64,000 bases of DNA from Lysobacteraceae bacterium (lineage in GTDB: Bacteria > Pseudomonadota > Gammaproteobacteria > Xanthomonadales > Xanthomonadaceae), in the NCBI GenBank assembly GCA_016789405.1, contig JAEUPQ010000010.1, positions 1-64,000 of the forward strand, in the 5' to 3' direction. Positions 46,254-54,305 of this stretch are shown here, piece after piece (the first letter of the stretch is position 1; each line of letters opens with the position of its first letter). The position numbers were made by a program, and so were the translations under genes. Under the pieces are notes generated by a model. The model was not told where the DNA came from, did not search any database, and saw nothing but the letters and a program-made list of their open reading frames with translations.

Positions 46254-49042
46254 TGTTCGAGTTCCGCTCCCTCGAAGTCGTCCATTGGGACTACTGGCAG
46301 CGCTTCGAGCTGCCGCTCGACGGCACCATCGTCACCGTGGTCGGTCCGAACGGTTCGGGCAAGACCACGCTGCTCGATGCGCTGCGCACCATCCTCGCCA
46401 TCGAGGACCGCGACACCGCGCGCGACTACAAGACCTACCTGCGCCACAACGGCAAGTCGCATGCCTGGCTGCGCGCCGTGGTCAGCAATCGCCAGGATCG
46501 TCGCGGTGGCCGTCCGTTCTTCCCGCTGAAGGACGAGACGGTCACGCTGTTCTGCCGCATCCGCAAGAAGGGCGGCGAATGGGTGCGCGACTACCGCATC
46601 GCCGGTGGCGACGTGCCGGTCGAGGAGAACGAGCAGGGCGGCGACTGGATGGGCGTGCGCGACTACCGCGTGCGACTGGCCGGCGCCGGCCTCACCCGCG
46701 CGATCTGCCGCGTGCTCACCCTGGAGCAGGGCGCCACCGACAAGCTCTGCCAGTATTCGCCGCGCGAGCTGCTGCAGCTGGTCTTCGACGTGTTCGAAGA
46801 CAAGGCCGTGCTCGACGACTACCAGCGTGCGCGCAACGAGCAGTTCGATGTCGAACGCGAGATCGCGCAGCTGCGCCAGGATCTCGCCGGCCTGCACGTG
46901 CGTCTGGAAGCCGCGCGTGCCGACGTGCGTTCGTACGAAGAGGGCCGTTCGCTGCGCAACGAACTGCAGCGCCTGCAGGCGGAGATCGCGCCGAAGGTCG
47001 AGTTGGCCGAGCTGCGATCGGAATCGCTGGGCGCACGCGCGAGCCTGGTCGGCCTGCGTCGCGGCCTCTTCGAGCGCGCCGCGCTGCGCGACGCCGCGCG
47101 TGCCAAGCACGCCGAAGCACAGGTTGCGGTCGAGCAGTTGCGCGAGCAGCTGAAGCAGGATCGCAGCGACGCACGTCAGGCCGAAGCGCTGTTCCAGCAG
47201 GCACGCGACCTGGCGCGCGACGCCGAAAAACTCATCCAGCGTCACGACGAGCTGCTGGTGTCCGACGCCGAACGCGGCGCCGTGGACGCCGATGCCCTTG
47301 CCGCACGCATCGAGCAGACGCGCACGCGCCAGGCCGAACTGCATTTCGAAGAGAAGCGCGACCGCCAGCGTGCCGCCGAACTGACCGCCGAACTTGCCGC
47401 GCATGGCCGAGGCGAGAACCCGGTCCCCGCCGACGAACGCGCCTTCCGCAAGGCGCTTGACGACGCCGGGATTCCGCATCGCGCGCTGACCGAGCTGGTC
47501 GACATCCGCGATCCCGAATGGGCCGTCGCCGTCGAGGCCGTCCTGCGGCCCTATCGCCAGCTGATCGTGCTCGAGAATCCGAAGGACGCCCGTGATGCCT
47601 GGCGCCTCGGCGAACAGATGGAGTACCGCCACTTCGTCGTCGCGGACCGCGCACCGGCCGGCAAGGCCGGCGCCGGCACGCTGCTCGAAGTGGTGCGCTT
47701 CGCCGCCGAACCGCCCGCCTGGCTGCCGCGCCAGCTCGACCGCATCCGCCGCGTCGCCGACATCGAGCACGGCGCGAAGCTGCCGAAGGACCAGGACTGG
47801 ATCACCCGCAACGGCTACCTGCGCGAGCATCGCGGCGGCCGCCATATCGGCGGTGGTCCGCAGGTGTTTGGCGCCGGTGCGAAAGAAGCGCGGGCCCAAA
47901 CGCTGCGTGTCGAGCAGACGACCCTGATCCAGCGTGCCCAGGCCCGCGAAGTGGAACTGCACACGCTGCGCCAGCATCTGGCCGCCGACGAGGCCCGCTT
48001 GCGCGGCCTCGACGGCGCGCAGGAACTGGTCTCGCGCGCGGCCGAATTCGCCGAAGCCAAGGCGCGGTTCCCCGAGCTTTCGCAGGCCGCCGCCGATGCA
48101 GCGGAAGCCATGCAGGCAGCCAAGGCGCGTCTCGACGCGACCCTGCAGGAGGACAAGCGGACCGACACTGCGGTCGCCACCAGCGCCTACGAGGCCGAGC
48201 GCCTCGATCGCGAACTGCAGCAGGCCCGCACACAGATCGACCAGCAGCGTCGCCAACTCGCCCGCCGCATCGTCGAGTTCCGTGCGCGACGCGCGAAGAT
48301 GCCGGCGGCCTGGCGTTCCTCCGAAGCCCTTGCGGCTGCGCGGGAGGAATACGAAAGCCTGCATGCCGTTCGCAAGGAAATCGAACGCATCGGCGAGCGC
48401 CTGGCCCGGGATCGCTATGTCGAGGACGACGCTTGCGTGGCCCTGCGCGACAAGATCGGCGCCGATCACCACGACATGGAGACCACGCTCGGGCGTCGCG
48501 AAGCCCACCTCGACCGTGCCAAGCGCCTGACCGAGGAAGCCCGTGGCGCCTACCTGAACGTGCTGCGCGCGACCGTCAGGCGCTATCGCAAGAACCTGAT
48601 CGCGCTGGGCGAGCTTGCAGGCATCGCAGTCGACGCCGAGATGCCCGAGTTCGCCAACGACGACGTCGCGCTGGCACAGGCGGGCCTCTCCGTCCGCTTC
48701 GATTTCGACCGCAAGGGCTGGATCGGCCTCGACGACGGCGAGGCCTCGGGTGGCCAGCAGGTCATGAAGTCGCTGCTGCTCCTGGTGGCCCTGCTGCGCG
48801 ACGAGGACCAGCCGGGCGGCTTCGTCTTCATCGACGAACCCTTCGCCCATCTCGACGTCTTCAACATCGAGAAGGTTGGCCGCTTCCTGCGAGCCACCGA
48901 TGCGCAGTACATTCTCACTACGCCGATCACCCACAACCTCAACGTCTACGAACCGTCGGATCTGGTGCTGGCCACCAGCAAGCGTCGTCCGGGTGGTCAG
49001 TGGGCCGAACCCGTGGCTGTGATCAAGCGTCAGCGGGACTGA
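46253..49042 (+). CDS. SMC-like ATPase (MksB/JetC type)
   Basis: The 929-residue product has Walker A GPNGSGKTT (residues 32-40) and long heptad-rich coiled coils rich in Glu, Arg, Ala and Gln. The C-terminal ABC signature is DDGEASGGQQVMKSLLLL, with Walker B FVFIDEPFAHLD. It is shorter than many MukB-like proteins. Such ATPases load on DNA with the kleisin and E-type subunits. No JetD-like nuclease follows, so a Wadjet defence assignment is not supported by this window; a housekeeping or plasmid-silencing MksBEF-type condensin is likely. Confidence 0.8.
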   Translation: MFEFRSLEVVHWDYWQRFELPLDGTIVTVVGPNGSGKTTLLDALRTILAIEDRDTARDYKTYLRHNGKSHAWLRAVVSNRQDRRGGRPFFPLKDETVTLFCRIRKKGGEWVRDYRIAGGDVPVEENEQGGDWMGVRDYRVRLAGAGLTRAICRVLTLEQGATDKLCQYSPRELLQLVFDVFEDKAVLDDYQRARNEQFDVEREIAQLRQDLAGLHVRLEAARADVRSYEEGRSLRNELQRLQAEIAPKVELAELRSESLGARASLVGLRRGLFERAALRDAARAKHAEAQVAVEQLREQLKQDRSDARQAEALFQQARDLARDAEKLIQRHDELLVSDAERGAVDADALAARIEQTRTRQAELHFEEKRDRQRAAELTAELAAHGRGENPVPADERAFRKALDDAGIPHRALTELVDIRDPEWAVAVEAVLRPYRQLIVLENPKDARDAWRLGEQMEYRHFVVADRAPAGKAGAGTLLEVVRFAAEPPAWLPRQLDRIRRVADIEHGAKLPKDQDWITRNGYLREHRGGRHIGGGPQVFGAGAKEARAQTLRVEQTTLIQRAQAREVELHTLRQHLAADEARLRGLDGAQELVSRAAEFAEAKARFPELSQAAADAAEAMQAAKARLDATLQEDKRTDTAVATSAYEAERLDRELQQARTQIDQQRRQLARRIVEFRARRAKMPAAWRSSEALAAAREEYESLHAVRKEIERIGERLARDRYVEDDACVALRDKIGADHHDMETTLGRREAHLDRAKRLTEEARGAYLNVLRATVRRYRKNLIALGELAGIAVDAEMPEFANDDVALAQAGLSVRFDFDRKGWIGLDDGEASGGQQVMKSLLLLVALLRDEDQPGGFVFIDEPFAHLDVFNIEKVGRFLRATDAQYILTTPITHNLNVYEPSDLVLATSKRRPGGQWAEPVAVIKRQRD

Positions 49043-49135
49043 AGTGCAGGGGGGCTTGATGCCTGTTTTTCGCGGGCGAATCGCCGATGTTGCGATGCAC
49101 CAGTCGCCACCAAACCGTGCTTGGCTTCCCAAAAC

Positions 49136-49144
49136 TGTTATGCT
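49136..49144 (+). promoter_or_regulatory. Candidate extended -10 promoter of ompA-like gene
   Basis: TG (49136-49137), one base, then TATGCT (49139-49144) forms an extended -10 element 123 bases before the gene start, in a locally AT-rich stretch. No strong -35 match is seen at 17 bases. Confidence 0.4.
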
Positions 49145-49266
49145 AGTGTTAACAAGGCCATGACGCGGCCGGATGATAATGAACGAGATGCGTGCCAAGA
49201 TGGTCACGATCGAGTTCGCTATTGAAACCACCGAGTCTTTCAATTCCTTCAAGGAGCATTGAGTAA

Positions 49267-50400
49267 ATGAACAAGAAACTCCTCTGCGCTGCGCTGCTGA
49301 GCGGTCTGGCCGTGGCCCAGACTGCCTCCGCGCAGGACTACGATGACCGTTGGTACCTCACGCCGGGCGTGGGTTTCAACATGCAGGACAACCAGCGCGG
49401 CACCAACAATGCCCCGTTCGTCGCCCTCGGTTTCGGCAAGAACCTCAGTGCCGCCTGGTCGCTCGACGCCCAGCTGAACTACCAGAAGCCGACCTTCACC
49501 AACGAGCGCAACAACCTGCGTAACCCGAATGTCGCTGGTGCCATCAGCGGTTTCGCCCAGGACCAGAACTGGAGCCAGTACGGCATCTCGCTCGACGTCC
49601 GTCGTCATTTCCGTGCCGAAGGCCGCAACTGGCATCCGTACATCCTGGCGGGCATCGGTTACCAGCGTTCCGAAGAAGAATTCGATGCCTATCCGAGCCC
49701 GGTCTCCCCGGGTGAGCGCAAGGACGGCAACCTTGCCGCCAAGATCGGTGGTGGTCTCGAGGGTGAACTCGGCCCGGTCCGTACCCGTTTCGAACTGGCC
49801 TACCGCGCCGACTTCGACGACACCAGCGTTGCGAACCCCGATGAAAGCTGGTTCGGTGACGTGCTCGCTTCGGTCGGTTTCGTGATCCCGCTGGGTCCGG
49901 AAGCCGAAGAAGCCGCTCCGCCGCCGCCGCCGCCGCCGGCCCCGAACTGCGCTGACAAGGACAGCGACGGTGACGGCGTCAACGACTGCAACGACAAGTG
50001 CCCGAACTCGCAGGCTGGTGAAGCGATCGGTCCGGACGGCTGCAAGGTCGCCATCGCGATCGACCTGAAGGGCGTGAACTTCGACTTCGACAAGGCCACC
50101 CTGCGTCCGGACGCTGTTGCGATCCTGAACGAGGCCGTCGAAATCCTGAAGCGCTACCCCGATCTGAAGGTCGAAGTCGCCGGTCACACCGACCTGTGCG
50201 GCAATGACGGTTACAACCAGTCGCTGTCGCAGCGTCGTTCGCAGACCGTGTACGACTACCTGACCAGCAACGGCATCGACAGCAGCCGTCTGGCCGGCCC
50301 GAACGGTTACGGCGAGAGCCGTCCGCTGGTGCAGACCGAGCAGACCTCGCCGGCTTGCCGCAACGAGACCAACCGTCGTACCGAGCTGAACGTCCAGTAA
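49267..50400 (+). CDS. OmpA family outer membrane protein
   Basis: The 377-residue product has a signal peptide (LLCAALLSGLAVAQTASA), an eight-strand beta-barrel domain and a proline-rich hinge with a run of Pro. A thrombospondin-type-3-like calcium segment (DKDSDGDGVNDCNDKCP) follows. The C-terminal OmpA peptidoglycan-binding domain carries FDFDKATLRPDAVAIL and VEVAGHTDLCGNDGYNQSLS with Arg in LSQRRSQTVYDYL. It anchors the outer membrane to murein. It is followed by a strong terminator. Confidence 0.92.
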   Translation: MNKKLLCAALLSGLAVAQTASAQDYDDRWYLTPGVGFNMQDNQRGTNNAPFVALGFGKNLSAAWSLDAQLNYQKPTFTNERNNLRNPNVAGAISGFAQDQNWSQYGISLDVRRHFRAEGRNWHPYILAGIGYQRSEEEFDAYPSPVSPGERKDGNLAAKIGGGLEGELGPVRTRFELAYRADFDDTSVANPDESWFGDVLASVGFVIPLGPEAEEAAPPPPPPPAPNCADKDSDGDGVNDCNDKCPNSQAGEAIGPDGCKVAIAIDLKGVNFDFDKATLRPDAVAILNEAVEILKRYPDLKVEVAGHTDLCGNDGYNQSLSQRRSQTVYDYLTSNGIDSSRLAGPNGYGESRPLVQTEQTSPACRNETNRRTELNVQ

Positions 50401-50423
50401 TACCGGTCGTTCCAAGTGCTCCT

Positions 50424-50456
50424 CGAAGCCCGGCCTCGTGCCGGGCTTCGTTTTTT
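50424..50456 (+). terminator. Intrinsic terminator of the ompA-like gene
   Basis: An 11-bp perfect stem (50424-50434 with 50440-50450) is followed directly by six T. Confidence 0.92.
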
Positions 50457-50549
50457 GTGCGCGCGTCTGGAGTGATTCGCGAAATAGCGCCTGTGCGCAG
50501 GCGATTCCTGTCCGCGATCACGTTCCTTGGCACGCGTCGTCGAAGGCGG

Positions 50550-50578
50550 TTGTTACGCTGGGCGCGCGGGCCTACACT
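50550..50578 (+). promoter_or_regulatory. Candidate sigma-70 promoter before 50607
   Basis: TTGTTA (50550-50555) and TACACT (50573-50578) are separated by exactly 17 bases and lie 29 bases before the gene start. Confidence 0.5.
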
Positions 50579-50606
50579 CCGGGCACGTTCGCCGAGGAGA
50601 GTCCGC

Positions 50607-51131
50607 ATGCGCATCCGCCCCGTCGCCCCGAGCCTGTCGTCCGGAGGCGTCATGATGGCGTTGGCCGTGTCGGGCTTGCTGATGTCCGCGACCGCATCCG
50701 CCGCTGTCGATTGCGGGGTGCTCAAGCCGGTTGCGCCGGCGCAGACGAATGCATTGCAGCTCAATCCGATCGCCGAGGAACTGGCTGCGCCGAGTGCGCA
50801 GGTGGGAAGTGGCGTCGGTTTCTCGCAGCTCTTTTCCGACGGTGTGACGGTCGATCTCGCACTGTCGCGTGCTAAGCACCATGAATGCCGCGCGATGGTG
50901 GCTGCTGCGCAGCCCTTGCCGACGTCGGGTGGTTACCAGCCCAAGCCGGGCGATGCGAGTGCCTGGCGTTTCGACATGACCCAGAACGGCAAGCGCATGA
51001 CCGCTGACGAGTTCGATGCGTGGATGAAGGCGCGTGGCGTTCGCGTGGTGCAAGGGCCGCCGAAGCCGGCGCAGCCCGCACCTGCCCCGGAGCCGGCGCC
51101 TGCTCCGCCGCCGAAGAAAAAGAAGCGTTGA
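50607..51131 (+). CDS. Secreted protein with MTQNG-FDAWMKARG motif, proline/lysine tail
   Basis: The 174-residue product has a signal peptide (VMMALAVSGLLMSATASA), a middle part of unknown fold and a motif at about residues 121-150 (RFDMTQNGKRMTADEFDAWM, then KARG). The tail is low-complexity Pro/Ala followed by Lys/Arg. The same motif occurs at 52571 in a second gene. A GAGGAGA ribosome binding site lies before the ATG. No enzyme family is recognised. Confidence 0.72.
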   Translation: MRIRPVAPSLSSGGVMMALAVSGLLMSATASAAVDCGVLKPVAPAQTNALQLNPIAEELAAPSAQVGSGVGFSQLFSDGVTVDLALSRAKHHECRAMVAAAQPLPTSGGYQPKPGDASAWRFDMTQNGKRMTADEFDAWMKARGVRVVQGPPKPAQPAPAPEPAPAPPPKKKKR

Positions 51132-51177
51132 GCCTGGGCGTCGCGCTCGCCTCGTGCCCTGAAGCAGGACGCCGCAG

Positions 51178-51678
51178 GTGCGTGCCGTGTTCCTGACCGC
51201 GTTTTTCGGCCTGTTCCTGCTGGTCGGCCTGGTGATGCTGGGGGCTGCCGGCCGATCCTGGTGGAAGTCGAACCAGGTCGAGGCCTGGCCGGTGGTCGAT
51301 GGCGAAGTGATCGAACGCGACTTCAGCGTGGACAGCGACTCTGAGGGCACGTCGTATCGTGCGGTGGTTCGCTACCGCTACACCGTGGCGGGGCGCAGCT
51401 ACGAATCCGATCGGATCGCATTCGGCTATGTCGGCAGCAGCGGTCGCGATTCGCATCAGGCGATCCACGATGCCTTGTCGCGCAGCGACCGGGTCGGCGT
51501 GCGCTACAACCCCGCTGATCCGGCCGAAGCCGCGCTCGCCTATGGCTTGAACAAGTCGACGGTGATGCTGATGGTGTTCGGCGTGGTCTGGACTTTCTTC
51601 ACGCTGGGTCTCGCAAGCCTGTTCTGGCTCAGCGAGTCCCGCGACGCTGCGCTGGTCGAGCGCCTGATCCTGCGATGA
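51178..51678 (+). CDS. DUF3592 family membrane protein
   Basis: The 166-residue product starts at GTG 51178 and has two membrane helices (FFGLFLLVGLVMLGAAG near the start and MLMVFGVVWTFFTLGLASLF near the end). Between them is a beta-rich extracytoplasmic domain typical of DUF3592 (WPVVDGEVIERDF, YRYTVAGRSYESDRI, VRYNPADPAEAAL). Function unknown. Its stop overlaps the start of the pseudouridine synthase gene by 4 bases. Confidence 0.75.
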   Translation: MRAVFLTAFFGLFLLVGLVMLGAAGRSWWKSNQVEAWPVVDGEVIERDFSVDSDSEGTSYRAVVRYRYTVAGRSYESDRIAFGYVGSSGRDSHQAIHDALSRSDRVGVRYNPADPAEAALAYGLNKSTVMLMVFGVVWTFFTLGLASLFWLSESRDAALVERLILR

Positions 51679-52436
51679 GCAATGCCCCGCGCGGTCCGCG
51701 CCATGGCATCGCCCGTGTCCTGTCCAAGCGTGGCGTCTGTTCGCGGACGCAGGCCGCGGAGTGGGTGCGTGCCGGGCGCGTGAGCGTTGGCGGGCGCGTG
51801 GTGCGCGATCCGGAATTCCCGACGGCGCTGGACCGGGACGATATCCGCGTCGACGGCGAGCCGCTGCGGGCGACTGCGCCGCTGATCCTGATGTTGAACA
51901 AGCCGCGCGGGCTGGTGACGACCGCCAGCGACGAGCGCGGGCGCGACACGGTCTATCGCTGCTTCGACGGTGCGACACGTGATGGCGCGCCGCTGCCGTG
52001 GATCGCGCCGGTGGGTCGCCTCGACAAGGCCAGCGAAGGCCTTCTGCTGTTTTCCAGCGACCCGGCCTGGGCGGCGCGGATCACCGATCCGGCGACGGGA
52101 CCGTCCAAGACCTACCACGTGCAGGTGGATCGCATCCCGGATGAGGGCCTGCTCGTGGCGCTGGTGTCCGGCGCGGTGATCGACGGCGAACGTCTTTCCG
52201 CCGTGTCGGCACGCCTGCTCCGTGCAGGTGAGCGCAATGCCTGGCTGGAGATCGTGCTTGACGAAGGCAGGAACCGGCAGATCCGGCGTCTGCTCGAGGC
52301 CTTCGACATCGGAACCCTGCGGCTGCTGCGGGTGGCCATCGGGGGCTTGGTCCTCGGGTCGCTAGCGAAGGGGGCATGGCGGATGCTCGAAGCAGAGGAT
52401 CTCGAGGCGATCGGTCCCGGATTCGGGGTGAATTGA
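51675..52436 (+). CDS. RsuA/RluE-family pseudouridine synthase with S4 domain
   Basis: The 253-residue product has an N-terminal S4 RNA-binding domain (RVLSKRGVCSRTQAAEWVRAG), the motif LMLNKPRGLVTTASDERGR and the catalytic Asp in PVGRLDKASEGLLLFS, followed by DEGRNRQIRRLLEAF. Family members modify single uridines of 16S or 23S rRNA; the exact target here is not clear. It starts inside the end of the DUF3592 gene (ATGA). Confidence 0.88.
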   Translation: MSNAPRGPRHGIARVLSKRGVCSRTQAAEWVRAGRVSVGGRVVRDPEFPTALDRDDIRVDGEPLRATAPLILMLNKPRGLVTTASDERGRDTVYRCFDGATRDGAPLPWIAPVGRLDKASEGLLLFSSDPAWAARITDPATGPSKTYHVQVDRIPDEGLLVALVSGAVIDGERLSAVSARLLRAGERNAWLEIVLDEGRNRQIRRLLEAFDIGTLRLLRVAIGGLVLGSLAKGAWRMLEAEDLEAIGPGFGVN

Positions 52437-52440
52437 GACG

Positions 52441-52456
52441 AAATTCACGTGAATTT
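52441..52456. promoter_or_regulatory. Perfect 16-bp AT-rich palindrome
   Basis: AAATTCAC and GTGAATTT form an exact dyad (52441-52456), unusual in this GC-rich sequence. It lies 4 bases after the pseudouridine synthase stop and 115 bases before the next gene. It could be an operator or the stem of a weak terminator. Confidence 0.45.
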
Positions 52457-52570
52457 TCGGGTGGGTTCCAGTTCTGTGGCTGCGCTCACGCGCGCATTCA
52501 GATACATGAGAACGCCGTCTCAATAAACTGACGCCCGGGGAAAGGCCCTGTCCTTGAAGGTTCGAACACC

Positions 52571-52882
52571 ATGCGTCTTGTCCTGTTGGCGTCGATGAGC
52601 GCCGCACTGCTCCTGTCCGCCGGTGGTCTGTCCGGCTGCGCCACGGATCGCGCACTCACGGCTCACGCGCCTCCGCCGCCCGCACCCGTGGTGAAGAAGC
52701 CGTCGGCCAAATCCAACCGGTTCGAGATGACCCAGAACGGGCGTCGGATGAGTGCGGCCGATTTCGACGCATGGATGAAGGCCCGTGGCATCCGCATCGC
52801 GAAGGGGCCGCAGCGCGTGCGCTCGCAGGTCCGTGCCGACGCACCGAAGCCCAGGGCGAAGCCGCAGCCGAAGCGCCGCTGA
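52571..52882 (+). CDS. Small lipoprotein sharing the MTQNG-FDAWMKARG motif
   Basis: The 103-residue product has a lipobox (GGLSGCAT, Cys23), a Pro-rich linker, a motif at about residues 50-80 (RFEMTQNGRRMSAADFDAWM, then KARGIRIAKGP) and a basic tail. The motif matches the one in the 50607 product nearly residue for residue. It is followed by a hairpin (52951-52973). Function unknown. Confidence 0.72.
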   Translation: MRLVLLASMSAALLLSAGGLSGCATDRALTAHAPPPPAPVVKKPSAKSNRFEMTQNGRRMSAADFDAWMKARGIRIAKGPQRVRSQVRADAPKPRAKPQPKRR

Positions 52883-52950
52883 GCCGTCGTCTGTCCTGAA
52901 GCAGCGCCAGGTCGCGTACTGCTTCCATCGACGGCATGACCGCTGTCCGC

Positions 52951-52973
52951 AACGCCGCCCAAGAGGCGGCGTT
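52951..52973 (+). terminator. Hairpin after the small lipoprotein gene
   Basis: A 9-bp perfect stem (52951-52959 with 52965-52973) with loop CAAGA follows the lipoprotein gene by 68 bases and is followed by GTCGTCC, without a real T-run. It also lies upstream of a TACACT -10-like element (52983). Confidence 0.5.
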
Positions 52974-53010
52974 GTCGTCCCCTACACTGACGACACGATG
53001 GAGATGGACC

Positions 53011-53535
53011 ATGGAAACACGCGGAAAAAGCGTTCTCGAGGCCGGGATGCGCGTACGAGCTGCGCTGGTGGTGATGATGGCGGCGCTGGTGCTGCTGTTC
53101 GGCGCAACGGCGCAGGCCGAGCCGGGCGCGGCCAACCAGGCCCTGCAGGCGGCGAAGACACAGTTCCAGATCCTGTATCCGCAATACCAGGTGGGGCGCA
53201 ATTACGCGCTCGCTGGCAACGCCAATGCCGCGCGGCCCTATTTCCAGGGCGCATTCTCGAGTGCGAACAACCTGTGCAACCAGGCGACGATCCTGCAGGC
53301 CCAGAACCGCGACACGCTCAATCGCGGCCTGTATCGCAGTCGCACCTACCAGCAGCTTGCGGTCAATCTCTCGGATTCGCTGCGCTCGCAGTGCATCACC
53401 GTGTACAGCAATCTCGGTGCTCTGGTGTCGAACCCACTGTTGCCGGGCCCGCGGGCGATGGTCGATGGAGCGCTGCCGCAGGTCAGCGGCACACTGTCCC
53501 AGCTTGAGCAGGCGATGACGCTCGCGCAGCGCTGA
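53011..53535 (+). CDS. Secreted helical protein of unknown function
   Basis: From ATG 53011 the product is 174 residues. A second in-frame ATG at 53047 starts a better signal peptide (MRVRAALVVMMAALVLLFGA, cleaved near AQA) and may be the true start. The mature part is Ala/Gln/Asn-rich and mainly helical, with two cysteines (NLCNQ and SQCIT). I see no known domain. It converges with the HNH gene. Confidence 0.62.
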   Translation: METRGKSVLEAGMRVRAALVVMMAALVLLFGATAQAEPGAANQALQAAKTQFQILYPQYQVGRNYALAGNANAARPYFQGAFSSANNLCNQATILQAQNRDTLNRGLYRSRTYQQLAVNLSDSLRSQCITVYSNLGALVSNPLLPGPRAMVDGALPQVSGTLSQLEQAMTLAQR

Positions 53536-53536
53536 G

Positions 53537-53929
53537 TCAGTCCGACGCGGTTTCCGGCTCGCGCCAGCGCGCGAGCCGGCTGTCGAGCAGTTGCGACACC
53601 ACTTCGAAGGCCCGCGCGTCACCGGGACCGCGCGCATCGTGGCTCACGCCCTTGCCGTGGTTGCAGGCCGCGCAGGCGATGGCGAGATTGCGCGGGTCGT
53701 TGGCGTCTTCGCCCACGCGCTGGCACAGGGGGACTGCCGTGCGTTTGCCGAACCACGCCTGGGGCACGACATGCTCCAGCGTGGCCTGGCCAAGGGCCTC
53801 GCCGTCTGCGCGCACCTGCAGTCGCTTGCGGCAATGCAGGCAGCGCGTTTCCCAGCGATCGTCGTGCAGCACCGCCGCACTGTCCGTGGACAGCGCGCGC
53901 AGGAACAGGCGACGCAGGGCAGGGCGCAC
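53537..53929 (-). CDS. HNH endonuclease domain protein
   Basis: The 130-residue product has the HNH zinc-type pattern CLHCRKRL, TLEHVVPQAWFG and NDPRNLAIACAACNHGKG. This provides the paired Cys and the His and Asn that bind metal and cut nucleic acid. No phage, restriction or toxin genes adjoin it. It lies one base past the end of the convergent secreted protein gene. Such stand-alone HNH proteins have varied or unknown roles. Confidence 0.82.
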   Translation of the reverse strand: MRPALRRLFLRALSTDSAAVLHDDRWETRCLHCRKRLQVRADGEALGQATLEHVVPQAWFGKRTAVPLCQRVGEDANDPRNLAIACAACNHGKGVSHDARGPGDARAFEVVSQLLDSRLARWREPETASD

Positions 53930-53939
53930 GGTGCGTCGA

Positions 53940-54296
53940 TCAGGGACCGCAGCGCCATTCGGCGGGCGGGCAGACAGTCCACTGCTCCGGCGGGATATGG
54001 CGTCGCGACAGCGGGTTGTCGCAGCGGACGACCAAAGCGCCGGTCGTCCTGTCGTAATAGGCCGGTGTGGCGTCAGGGATCTTGTTCAGATCGAATCTCA
54101 CTTCGACCAGGCGACCGCAGTAGCGCGGTGGTGCAAGCTCGCCGAGCCTGATGGACTCCGCGTATTCGCGGGCGATGTCCGGGTGCAGCGGTGGTGGTGC
54201 ACATGCGCAGATCGCCGTGGCGACACCCGTCAGCAGCACGAGCCGCCACGCGCCGCGATGCGGCGTGGAGGCAAATCCGGAACGCACATGCCGCAT
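53940..54296 (-). CDS. Small lipoprotein-like protein of unknown function
   Basis: The 118-residue product has a hydrophobic N-terminal stretch ending in a possible lipobox (VATAICAC) and a mature part with several Cys (RYCGR, VVRCDN, TVCPP, WRCGP). It lies between HNH and kbl on the same strand with short gaps (10 and 9 bases). No family is recognised; the start is uncertain because the N-terminus before the helix is long. Confidence 0.55.
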   Translation of the reverse strand: MRHVRSGFASTPHRGAWRLVLLTGVATAICACAPPPLHPDIAREYAESIRLGELAPPRYCGRLVEVRFDLNKIPDATPAYYDRTTGALVVRCDNPLSRRHIPPEQWTVCPPAEWRCGP

Positions 54297-54305
54297 GGCG
54301 CGTGA

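Noticed and set aside
44017-49042. Wadjet plasmid-defence system
   Set aside because: No JetD-like toprim nuclease is adjacent; a MksBEF-type condensin is the safer reading.
46013-49252. A minus-strand open frame of 1079 codons opposite the SMC operon
   Set aside because: It is a high-GC shadow of the SMC gene; the plus strand has Walker motifs, coiled coils and coupled starts.
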